48,598 nucleotides of DNA from Planctomycetota bacterium (GTDB taxonomy: Bacteria > Planctomycetota > UBA11346): contig JANQLF010000306.1 in the NCBI GenBank assembly GCA_028280785.1, positions 1 to 48,598 of the forward strand, written 5' to 3'. The notes beneath the pieces are model-generated. The model ran no database searches. It saw only the letters and a program-made list of their open reading frames with translations, and was not told where the DNA came from. This document shows positions 41,755 to 48,598 of this stretch, one piece after another (the stretch's first letter is position 1; each line of letters starts with the position of its first letter). The position numbers and the translations under genes were made by a program.

Positions 41755-43227
41755 ATGGCTGAACTAACTAAGCATCCTTTATTTCAAGCGATAAAATGCC
41801 GACACCCCCTCATATATATTAGCACGGGTGAAGAAGAAGAAGCTGCTGGTCTTGTGGTCAGTGCTGGCATTAAACTCAATCGCGATGTTAAATCATGGTC
41901 CGTCATGACTGGCATTGTTGCTGGTGTTTTTAGTGAAGAACACAATCACCAATTAGAAAGTAATAAACCTGAAATTGCTTTGCATCAATTGCGTGATGCA
42001 CCAGCAGAATCTATTATTATTCTTTATGATATCATCGATCATCTCGAAAGTCCCGTGACCATGCGTGGCCTACGCGAACTTATTTTTAATTGTCGTCGTT
42101 TTCGTTCGACGGTTATTTTAATTGATCATCGCTCTGATATCCCCGAATCAATTAGTCGTGACGCTATGCGCGTCGATCTCCCACTGCCAGATGCCAAAGA
42201 GCTTCATGAAGTTGTCCACGAAACATTGCGCCAATTGCATGAGAGTAAAGAAAGCCGCGTTAATATCTCTAAGGCGGATTATCAATTAGTTATCAATAAT
42301 TTACGCGGACTCAATAAACGACAATCTCGGCAATTAATTACCGCTGCGGCATTGCAAGATGACTGTTTTAATAAAGAAGACATTGAATTTATTTTAAAGG
42401 CGAAGCATAAGTTATTACATAAAGAAACAAATTTAGAAGTACTCCAGGCCAGTAGCAATCTAGAAGATGTTGCGGGATTTACTCGATTAAAACAATGGCT
42501 GGCTAAACGTAATCCACAGCAATTAGCCAAGGACGTCCCCGCACCACGCGGCATGTTGCTCCTTGGTGTACCAGGTGCTGGAAAAAGTCACTGCGCCCGG
42601 GCCATCGCGAATTCGTGGAGTGTCCCGCTCTTACGTCTTGATGCCGGATCGCTGTATAATTCTTATGTAGGCGAATCAGAGCGCCGTTTACGCGAAGCGC
42701 TTGCGCAAGCCGAGGCTATGTCGCCCGCGGTGTTATGGATAGACGAAATCGAAAAAGCCTTTGCCAGTGCCGCATCAACTTCAAGCGATGGTGGACTGTC
42801 CAGACGCATGTTTGGTTATTTGCTCACCTGGATGCAAGAACATCCCACTCCGGTTTTTGTCGTTGCTACCGCCAACGATATCAAAGCACTACCACCTGAA
42901 TTAATGCGCAAAGGGCGTTTTGATCAGATATTTTTTGTTGATCTTCCCAATAAACAAACGCGTGAAGAAATCATTACCATACACATGAAACGACTCGGAA
43001 TTAATAATGATCTAGATTCCTCTGCCATTGCCAATCATGCCGAGCGTTATACCGGTGCTGAATTAGAACATGCGCTTATTTCAGGAAAAACCGAATACGC
43101 CGACGCGCTCAAAACTGAGCACATCATACGCATTCTTGATGAATCGCCTGCCCTGGCCAATACCATGGCCGATCAAATAAATGCCCTGCGTGCCTGGGCA
43201 CAAAATCGTTGTATGAGCGTTGACTAA
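41755..43227 (+). CDS. Ycf46-like AAA+ ATPase
   Basis: I use the ATG at 41755 ([19 protein letters not shown]); a TTG seven codons earlier (41734) is also possible. The 490-aa protein has an N-terminal RecA-like domain without nucleotide motif (about 10-150). The AAA+ domain has GVPGAGKS (Walker A, about 271-278), [11 protein letters not shown] (Walker B), VATAND and [10 protein letters not shown] with the arginine finger. This order matches the Ycf46 family of cyanobacteria, chloroplasts and others. Function is unclear in bacteria; remodelling of protein complexes is plausible. It ends tail-to-tail with the next gene, stop codons adjacent. Confidence 0.8.
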   Translation: MAELTKHPLFQAIKCRHPLIYISTGEEEEAAGLVVSAGIKLNRDVKSWSVMTGIVAGVFSEEHNHQLESNKPEIALHQLRDAPAESIIILYDIIDHLESPVTMRGLRELIFNCRRFRSTVILIDHRSDIPESISRDAMRVDLPLPDAKELHEVVHETLRQLHESKESRVNISKADYQLVINNLRGLNKRQSRQLITAAALQDDCFNKEDIEFILKAKHKLLHKETNLEVLQASSNLEDVAGFTRLKQWLAKRNPQQLAKDVPAPRGMLLLGVPGAGKSHCARAIANSWSVPLLRLDAGSLYNSYVGESERRLREALAQAEAMSPAVLWIDEIEKAFASAASTSSDGGLSRRMFGYLLTWMQEHPTPVFVVATANDIKALPPELMRKGRFDQIFFVDLPNKQTREEIITIHMKRLGINNDLDSSAIANHAERYTGAELEHALISGKTEYADALKTEHIIRILDESPALANTMADQINALRAWAQNRCMSVD

Positions 43228-44502
43228 TTACTCTTTATAAAACCAATAAGCGTGGTTGTTAAATAATTCGGCATGATTCGAAGGATTCTTCATATCACAG
43301 GCAGCGGTCGTCATCACATACCATTCTTTATTTGATACTTTTTGGTAAAAGATATTGTCAGGAGCCGTGTATCCTTCTATCAATTGAATGGTCTCTGGAG
43401 CATTCTTTGAAGTTTGGATGAAACCTTGCACTTCTATAAATGCATGAGCCAGTTCTAATTGCTTTTTTAATTTCTCTGCCTCATTGTTGTAACTTAGCTC
43501 GCGTGGAATAGAATATGCTTGAAATGATATTATTCCCGCAAGGTCCTCATGGGCCAGCATATTTACAATATCCATAAACGACTCTTGATTATTCACTATT
43601 TCATCGACGCGTTGCTTAAAATACTCTTTTTCAACGCCTGGCGTGTCGCTTAACAGGTAGTAATAGGCTTTATCTATATTCTCTCTTGACTTCACTTCGT
43701 TAAAATAATACGAATCAAGCAATTGGCGCATTCGTGGCTTATGAGGCTGATTGATAAGATAATCCAATTCACTTAACGCACGACGTCTCGTTATCTGTAG
43801 CAGAGATTCGTAAGATTGTCTCGATTCCAAATAATCATCCAAAAATTTCCGACTATTTAAGTGATTATTCACATCTTTATCGGCTATATGGTTTGCTAAT
43901 ATCGTCATATATATATAATTCTCCACGAGTTTGTCACAATTAGGAGTTGTGCGTTTAGACAATTGAAATATGAATTCGCGTGCTTGTTTGGCACTTTCAC
44001 TTGCGGCTATTAAATCTCCCTTCTGTAATTCATATAACGTTTTAGATAATAATATATGTATCCAAGTTTGCACATAATGCCTTTGACCGATCATTACTTC
44101 TTTCATCTCTCCAGATTGGTACATTTCTTTGGAGATTTCCGATAGTCGTTCGTATAATTCTCCCTCTTCATAATACTTCCACAATTGTTGCTCAGCAGAC
44201 CATCTCGTCACAAAATTATAATAATTAGCTGAATGTCGATCATGCACATCATCAACTGCATACATAAATCTTGAGTCATTTTCATATAAATCATCAATTC
44301 TATCAGAGTAAAAATTTGTGTAAGATTCTTCCTTTAGCAAATGCTGTATTTTTGATTCGAAATTATAATTTTCTGGAACTTCTACATCAGGGCACCAATC
44401 AAGCCTCATAAACGAAAACCAGAAGACAAAGCAAGCCAAGAGAAGGAATGGGATACCCACCCAACAATGCCATGCCTGAATCGTTATCTTTCCTATTTTC
44501 AC
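43228..44502 (-). CDS. membrane-anchored helical protein of unknown function, AT-rich
   Basis: It begins with a GTG and one N-terminal membrane helix (about 11-33); the rest of the 424-residue chain is mainly alpha-helical. TPR-like pairing is suggested by LLSKTLYELQKGDLIAASESAKQAREFIF, but I cannot define repeats. No catalytic motif is visible. The gene looks visibly more AT-rich than its neighbours, as if from a different source. It lies between the Ycf46-like gene (convergent) and yraN (divergent). I do not recognise a family. Confidence 0.55.
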   Translation of the reverse strand: MKIGKITIQAWHCWVGIPFLLLACFVFWFSFMRLDWCPDVEVPENYNFESKIQHLLKEESYTNFYSDRIDDLYENDSRFMYAVDDVHDRHSANYYNFVTRWSAEQQLWKYYEEGELYERLSEISKEMYQSGEMKEVMIGQRHYVQTWIHILLSKTLYELQKGDLIAASESAKQAREFIFQLSKRTTPNCDKLVENYIYMTILANHIADKDVNNHLNSRKFLDDYLESRQSYESLLQITRRRALSELDYLINQPHKPRMRQLLDSYYFNEVKSRENIDKAYYYLLSDTPGVEKEYFKQRVDEIVNNQESFMDIVNMLAHEDLAGIISFQAYSIPRELSYNNEAEKLKKQLELAHAFIEVQGFIQTSKNAPETIQLIEGYTAPDNIFYQKVSNKEWYVMTTAACDMKNPSNHAELFNNHAYWFYKE

Positions 44503-44585
44503 AAGCGCACTCTAATCAATCACTGTTTTTTTGCACTTGATTTTCTCAAGTGGATTTTTCATTTGAAAATCTATAGTTAAGCTCC

Positions 44586-44933
44586 ATGCAAAACATGGAT
44601 ACCGCAGAAAGAGGACAATGGGCCGAACAGCGCGCTGCTTGGTATTTGCGTCGGCGTGGCTGGCGACTGTGTGCACAAAATTGGATTGGCGGTGGTGGTG
44701 AACTAGACCTCGTGTGTAGTCGATGGAAAACCTTACTTATCGCCGAAGTTCGTTTTCGTGGCAATGATTTACCCTTCGTCAGTATCGACCAAGAAAAAAT
44801 TGACCATTTACGTCACAGTGCTCGTTCACTCGTTCGCACTCACCATCTCCATCAATATACTATTCAATTTGATGCCATCGGTGTCTTCAGCAATGGCAGC
44901 ATCGAACGACGACAACACATCTGCCGTTTATAA
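44586..44933 (+). CDS. yraN: YraN/UPF0102 family nuclease-like protein
   Basis: The 115-residue protein matches the UPF0102 (YraN) family of restriction-endonuclease-like fold. GQWAEQRAAWYLRRRGWRL near the start leads to GELDLVCSRWKTLLIAEVRFR, where Glu, Asp and the Glu of AEVRFR replace the usual GEIDLI...FVEVK motif. Its function is not settled. A second ATG (44595) nine bases later is a possible start; no Shine-Dalgarno is visible before either. It is convergent with the kinase gene, 4 bp apart, and divergent from the AT-rich gene. Confidence 0.75.
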   Translation: MQNMDTAERGQWAEQRAAWYLRRRGWRLCAQNWIGGGGELDLVCSRWKTLLIAEVRFRGNDLPFVSIDQEKIDHLRHSARSLVRTHHLHQYTIQFDAIGVFSNGSIERRQHICRL

Positions 44934-44937
44934 TGGA

Positions 44938-47067
44938 CTAATCTTTTTTCTTCGATGCTACTTCTATAACAATGCGAAAGCCAATGAAGGGCGATCCCTC
45001 ATTCGGTAAAATCGCTATGCGGCAGGCTGCTCGACAACGGTCAGGATGGTCAAACCAAGAACCACCATGAGCCATTTTATAATCCCCTTCGGCGTGATTT
45101 CCTTTGTCGCTAACGCCATCCCAACTATTGCTACATAGTTCAGCAACATTACCAATCATATCGTATAAGCCCCAACGGTTAGGCTGCATCTTCTTAACAA
45201 CTTGCGGTCCATATTTGCTCATATCTTCTTGAACCAATTCCCAAGCGATCGTTTCTTGATCAATGTGATCAAGCGGTTCTTCCGCCCTCCATAATTCAAG
45301 CCACTTTAGATAAAGTTCATTTTTTGCACTTAACCCGATGGCATCCATAACATCTTGATCACCATAGGGCTTTAATTCATTGCCTGCCCTGCACGCATGC
45401 TCCCATTCTATTTGATCAGGAAGACGCGCAGTAAATGGCGATTTATACTGTTCTTTATCAAAACGTTGATTGAGTTTTTCGAGAAATGATTCTACATCTT
45501 CGTGGCTAACATTATGAACCGGAAAATACGCATTATTATAATCGCTCGGATTATCATCCATGAGCTCTTGGAAAAACGCTTGTGTTACTTCGGTTTCTGA
45601 GATCCAATAATCTTTTTGCACTCGCATTAAACTGAGCGCCTCTTCTTCTCTATATTGTGGCGCTCCTTCTTTAGCACCAACAATGACATCACCGTGTTTT
45701 TCACCAGCTCTGATATATCGAAAATTCAAAGTTTGTGAGCCCACTTGCAAGGTAATGAAATTTCCATGGTAATCTGAACTGCTCAGCGAGGCCCAGTCGG
45801 GTTCATATTTCGATTTATCTATACGCACCCAATCCAAGACTAACAAAAACCAGGCGATCACTGCAACAACAGCAATAGGTTTAGCCAATGTTTTTAAGAA
45901 CGATGGTGAAGGTCCTGCATGCTTCATCGGTGCCGTTGGACGAGACGCTTTGCCCATCTCCTTTGGCTTGGCTTTTTCGACACCTTCGATTGTGCCCATA
46001 CCTTCAGCATGAATAAGCTGATGGCCACCTAATGCAGCATCAATATCTTGAATAAACTGCTCTGGCGTTTGATAACGCTCTTCGCGATCCTTAGCCATTG
46101 ATTTACGAATAATACCAACAGCTGGATTACTCAATGATGTATTTATTTCCCGAGGATCAGGAATTGGCTGCGAAATAATACTATGGGTAATTGCATAAAC
46201 CGTTTCGCCCTGAAATGGTTCAACCCCGGTTAACATTTTATAAAGTGTGGAACCAAAGGCGTAAATATCAGTACGAATATCAATATCGGCGACACCGCGA
46301 ATATGCTCAGGAGACATGTACGACGGTGTGCCCATCGCAGCACCAGTCATAGTCATGCGATCATCACCACTGGTTTGGCGCGCTAAACCTAAATCGCCGA
46401 TCACTGGACGACGACTATCTTCCATGAAAATATTACCTGGCTTTATATCACGATGTACCAAGCCGGCTTCGTGTATGGCATGTAACCCCTGTAAGCATTC
46501 TTTGATAATTTTTAATGCTTTAAATTCTGAAAGCATGCCTTTGGCTTTAATTAATTCGGAAAGGTCACCACCTTCAATCATTTGAAAGGTCATAAATAAA
46601 TGACCATTCGCCTCACCCGCATCAAATATTTGTACGACATTAGGATGCGTCACTTTACCTGCCGCAGCTGATTCACGTAAAAAGCGATCCCTAAACTCTG
46701 GTTCTGCTGCAACAGCTGGTTTCAACACCTTGAGCGCAACCGTTCGGTGAATTGCCGTTTGCTTGGCCTCATAAACAACACCCATACCGCCCTCACCCAA
46801 TAAGCGAACTATTTCATAGCCTGGGATTTGCGGTGTTCCGATCGAAACTGTTGGCGCAGCAGAGCCGCCAATATCAGCCAAGGTTTTAGTGGCGTCATCT
46901 TGCAAATTTGCCGCAATTGTCGGTAAGGTATCTGGGTTTCCGGGTACTCCGGTGTTTAGATTTGTAGGTTGTGTTTTATCAACATCTCCAACCTGACTAA
47001 AGTCAGTTGGAATGGTTTTATCTATATCTTCTTGAGGCGAATTTTCTTGACTCATGAATGAAGTCAT
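44938..47067 (-). CDS. membrane Ser/Thr protein kinase fused to FGE/SUMF1-like domain
   Basis: The 709-residue protein has an N-terminal disordered tail (1-80) with repeated DxDKTxPT motifs, then a kinase domain (84-347). It shows GEGGMG loop (91-96), ALKVLK lysine (113), HRDIKPGN (205-212), DLG (225-227) and MSPEH. A membrane helix follows at about 397-413. Outside the membrane sits a formylglycine-enzyme-like (SUMF1/EgtB/PvdO) domain (about 448-705), with EVTQAFFQ, RLPDQIEWEHACRAG and WGLYDMIGNVAEL. In FGE two copper cysteines lie in C-x4-C after GGS; here the first aligns with Asp (GGSWFDHPDRC), so FGE activity is unlikely. The kinase probably senses a periplasmic signal through this domain. 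Confidence 0.88.
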   Translation of the reverse strand: MTSFMSQENSPQEDIDKTIPTDFSQVGDVDKTQPTNLNTGVPGNPDTLPTIAANLQDDATKTLADIGGSAAPTVSIGTPQIPGYEIVRLLGEGGMGVVYEAKQTAIHRTVALKVLKPAVAAEPEFRDRFLRESAAAGKVTHPNVVQIFDAGEANGHLFMTFQMIEGGDLSELIKAKGMLSEFKALKIIKECLQGLHAIHEAGLVHRDIKPGNIFMEDSRRPVIGDLGLARQTSGDDRMTMTGAAMGTPSYMSPEHIRGVADIDIRTDIYAFGSTLYKMLTGVEPFQGETVYAITHSIISQPIPDPREINTSLSNPAVGIIRKSMAKDREERYQTPEQFIQDIDAALGGHQLIHAEGMGTIEGVEKAKPKEMGKASRPTAPMKHAGPSPSFLKTLAKPIAVVAVIAWFLLVLDWVRIDKSKYEPDWASLSSSDYHGNFITLQVGSQTLNFRYIRAGEKHGDVIVGAKEGAPQYREEEALSLMRVQKDYWISETEVTQAFFQELMDDNPSDYNNAYFPVHNVSHEDVESFLEKLNQRFDKEQYKSPFTARLPDQIEWEHACRAGNELKPYGDQDVMDAIGLSAKNELYLKWLELWRAEEPLDHIDQETIAWELVQEDMSKYGPQVVKKMQPNRWGLYDMIGNVAELCSNSWDGVSDKGNHAEGDYKMAHGGSWFDHPDRCRAACRIAILPNEGSPFIGFRIVIEVASKKKD

Positions 47068-47192
47068 TTTGACATCTATTAGCTAAGTAGCAACACTACA
47101 CTGCACATATGCAATTATGAATCTTACGCACTCAAAGTGCCAAAATATAGGCCTTTCGTTGTCTCATATCTAGCCTATACTGTAATTTAGCT

Positions 47193-47579
47193 ATGGCAGA
47201 TGATATACCACAGGATTTGAATGATTTACCGCCTGAAGAGCGTGATCGCATTATCAATGAGATAATCGAACAGGTCATTCGTCCTCAACTTGAAGATATG
47301 AATGCAAAATTCCCCGATGCACAAGGTGAAGCATTCGTCTTCGGTGGTCATGATGAAGATCAAGCCAAAGAAACTATGGAACGTATCCAAGACTTAATTA
47401 AAGATGGATTAAGCATGGATTACATTTTACAAGAAATGACCGACTTGCATTTAACTGGCAACATTGCCAAGCAAGTTGGTGATATGACTATCAATTTTAT
47501 CAGTATCGATGCTGATCCAGATGATGAATGCGAAACATTAAGCGCAGAAGAATTGCGTGAAATGTTTGAACGCGATTAA
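47193..47579 (+). CDS. small acidic protein of unknown function
   Basis: The 128-residue protein is very acidic (PQDLNDLPPEERDRIINEI near the start, ETLSAEELREMFERD at the end) and likely helical and cytoplasmic. I find no named domain. A TATACT (47176-47181) lies 11 bases before the ATG, so the transcript is probably leaderless or nearly so; no Shine-Dalgarno is visible. It is divergent from the kinase gene and overlaps the convergent M16 peptidase gene by 4 bp at the stop codons. A regulatory or adaptor role near the kinase is speculative. Confidence 0.5.
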   Translation: MADDIPQDLNDLPPEERDRIINEIIEQVIRPQLEDMNAKFPDAQGEAFVFGGHDEDQAKETMERIQDLIKDGLSMDYILQEMTDLHLTGNIAKQVGDMTINFISIDADPDDECETLSAEELREMFERD

Positions 47580-48598
47580 TTTTCTTTTTCGCTCGGTTTC
47601 TCGGCTTCAATCTTTTTATCTAATTTTTCAGCTTCTTGATCCGGTGCCATTTGAAGAATATAGGCCGCGGTGCTATTATATTGCCTCGACACTTTTTTAA
47701 TGTCATTAATAGTAATGTCGCCAAGCACAGTCAAATACTGTGTGTACTCATTCATATTTCCATACTTCAATACTGAAAAAGCATGTTCAACAGAAACGGC
47801 ATGCTGATTCTTTTCTTGAAGTAAAAAATTAGTTTTGCAGATTTCTTTTGCCTGATCTAACAATTGCTCTAACTGCTTGGGTTGCGGTTTAAATATATTT
47901 TCAACACCGCCCTTAACCGCATTAATAATCAATTCGCGCGCAGCTGGTTTGGCATCCTTATCAACATGGGCAATGATACCCCATACCCCGCGTTGATCAT
48001 ATCGTTCGACAAATAAATCTGTAAATATAAATGGATCTTGCTTCTTTTTAACAATAGCCTCACCAATAAAGCCGCCATGACCATTGGCGCCACCAAGCAT
48101 AGCAACCAATACATCCATGCTCACACGGTCTTTCATTGCATCCTTGGTTGAAGGTGCGCGCCAAGCTATAGCGATGGCATGGCGATCACCATCCATGCTG
48201 CCGGAGAGCGTTTGAAATTCATTCCATGGTTTACCAACAGGCTGAAATACAGACCCTTTAGGAAACAAGCGCGCATTAGAAATGTGCTGACGTAAAAATG
48301 CATTGGTTTTCTTTTGGTCATAAGATCCATAAATCGTCAAAACCACATTCGGCCCACTCACCAAACGACGCAATTGATCATGCAACAGTTTCACATTGAT
48401 ATCTTTGAGCGTATCAACACTGCCATATTGCGGTCGGCTGACATAGTGATCAGCAAATAAAGCTTTTAGCATGCGTGCATGTATTTGCTGCTGCCAAGAA
48501 ATACCCGTTTTTTGTGCATCGATAAGTTCATACATTTGTTGTCGATGTGTTTCCAATTCTGCTTCTTGAAAATTCGGTCGGGTAATGCAATCGGCAAG
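47576..48598 (-). CDS. M16-family peptidase, C-terminal part, 5' end cut by window
   Basis: The frame is open to the right edge of the window (a further 14 codons before a TTG at 48556), so the N-terminal part lies outside. The visible 340 residues carry the C-terminal non-catalytic half of a pitrilysin/insulinase-like protein: FADHYVSRPQYGSVDTLKDI, VLTIYGSYDQKKTNAFLRQH, AWRAPSTKDAM, FIGEAIVKKKQ. The zinc motif HxxEH would lie in the missing part, so activity cannot be judged. An acidic Lys/Glu-rich tail ends it. The frame overlaps the convergent acidic protein by 4 bp at the stop codons. Confidence 0.75.
   Translation of the reverse strand, partial: LADCITRPNFQEAELETHRQQMYELIDAQKTGISWQQQIHARMLKALFADHYVSRPQYGSVDTLKDINVKLLHDQLRRLVSGPNVVLTIYGSYDQKKTNAFLRQHISNARLFPKGSVFQPVGKPWNEFQTLSGSMDGDRHAIAIAWRAPSTKDAMKDRVSMDVLVAMLGGANGHGGFIGEAIVKKKQDPFIFTDLFVERYDQRGVWGIIAHVDKDAKPAARELIINAVKGGVENIFKPQPKQLEQLLDQAKEICKTNFLLQEKNQHAVSVEHAFSVLKYGNMNEYTQYLTVLGDITINDIKKVSRQYNSTAAYILQMAPDQEAEKLDKKIEAEKPSEKEN

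Noticed and set aside
44938-46000. Kinase C-terminal domain as the FGE that matures the sulfatases
   Set aside because: The first of the two copper cysteines is Asp in this protein, and the domain is expected outside the inner membrane while the sulfatases lack signal peptides.
1-48598. tRNA, rRNA, CRISPR, prophage or transposase genes
   Set aside because: No such sequence could be recognised on either strand by reading; a dedicated tRNA scan was not possible.

Overview
The window looks like chromosome from a Gram-negative bacterium of the PVC group (Planctomycetota / Verrucomicrobiota / Lentisphaerota). The reasons are an outer-membrane barrel, ExbB/ExbD motors, tandem FGly sulfatases, many Gfo/Idh/MocA oxidoreductases paired with xylose-isomerase-like TIM barrels, a membrane Ser/Thr kinase fused to a formylglycine-enzyme-like domain, and a TIGR03790-type protein. 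The phylum is an inference; there is no rRNA marker. GC looks to be in the low forties. I found no tRNA, rRNA, CRISPR array, transposase or phage gene. No gene-free gap exceeds about 225 bp.

Left part (1-13.1 kb): the end of an outer-membrane protein, a DMT-type transporter, a TIGR03790-like exported protein with a TPR insert, a HEAT-repeat exported protein, and a small membrane protein. Next comes a reverse-strand operon of ExbB, ExbD, ExbD and a 634-aa TolA-shaped coiled-coil protein. Then follow an unusual fusion of glycerophosphodiester phosphodiesterase with sn-glycerol-1-phosphate dehydrogenase, a coiled-coil membrane protein, and a secreted SGNH/sialate-O-acetylesterase-like enzyme.

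Middle part (13.1-32.7 kb): a carbohydrate-catabolism island. It has two cytoplasmic tandem sulfatases, a GH88/GH105-like unsaturated uronyl hydrolase and a PIG-L deacetylase. It also has five Gfo/Idh/MocA oxidoreductases and four TIM-barrel isomerase/epimerase/lyase-like proteins, arranged in three modules, each beside its own regulator (LacI; AraC; AraC). A perfect 18-bp palindrome just downstream of the -10 box of the first module is a strong candidate LacI-family operator. The set suggests intracellular breakdown of imported sulfated, probably uronate- and N-acetyl-containing oligosaccharides, possibly through keto-sugar (oxidation/elimination) chemistry. A secreted CAP-domain protein, an FmdB-like protein that has lost its zinc-ribbon cysteines, and the redox chaperone Hsp33 sit between modules two and three.

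Right part (32.7-48.6 kb): housekeeping and stress genes. These are a B12-binding radical SAM protein, M48 and M61 metalloproteases with a Lon-substrate-binding-domain protein, a double-Usp/DUF389 membrane fusion, and a small unknown protein before a Ycf46-like AAA+ ATPase. They are followed by an AT-rich orphan membrane protein, YraN, the kinase/FGE-like fusion, a small acidic unknown protein, and the C-terminal part of an M16 peptidase cut by the window edge.

Several intergenic sites stand out: a 131-bp element bounded by 25-bp inverted repeats (5053-5183), a three-stem palindromic element (18964-19034), a CTAGTAC-rich tract (5199-5234) and a clear bidirectional terminator (31883-31912). 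Many forward-strand genes lack a visible Shine-Dalgarno, and at least two have a promoter so close to the ATG that leaderless or very short-leader translation is likely.
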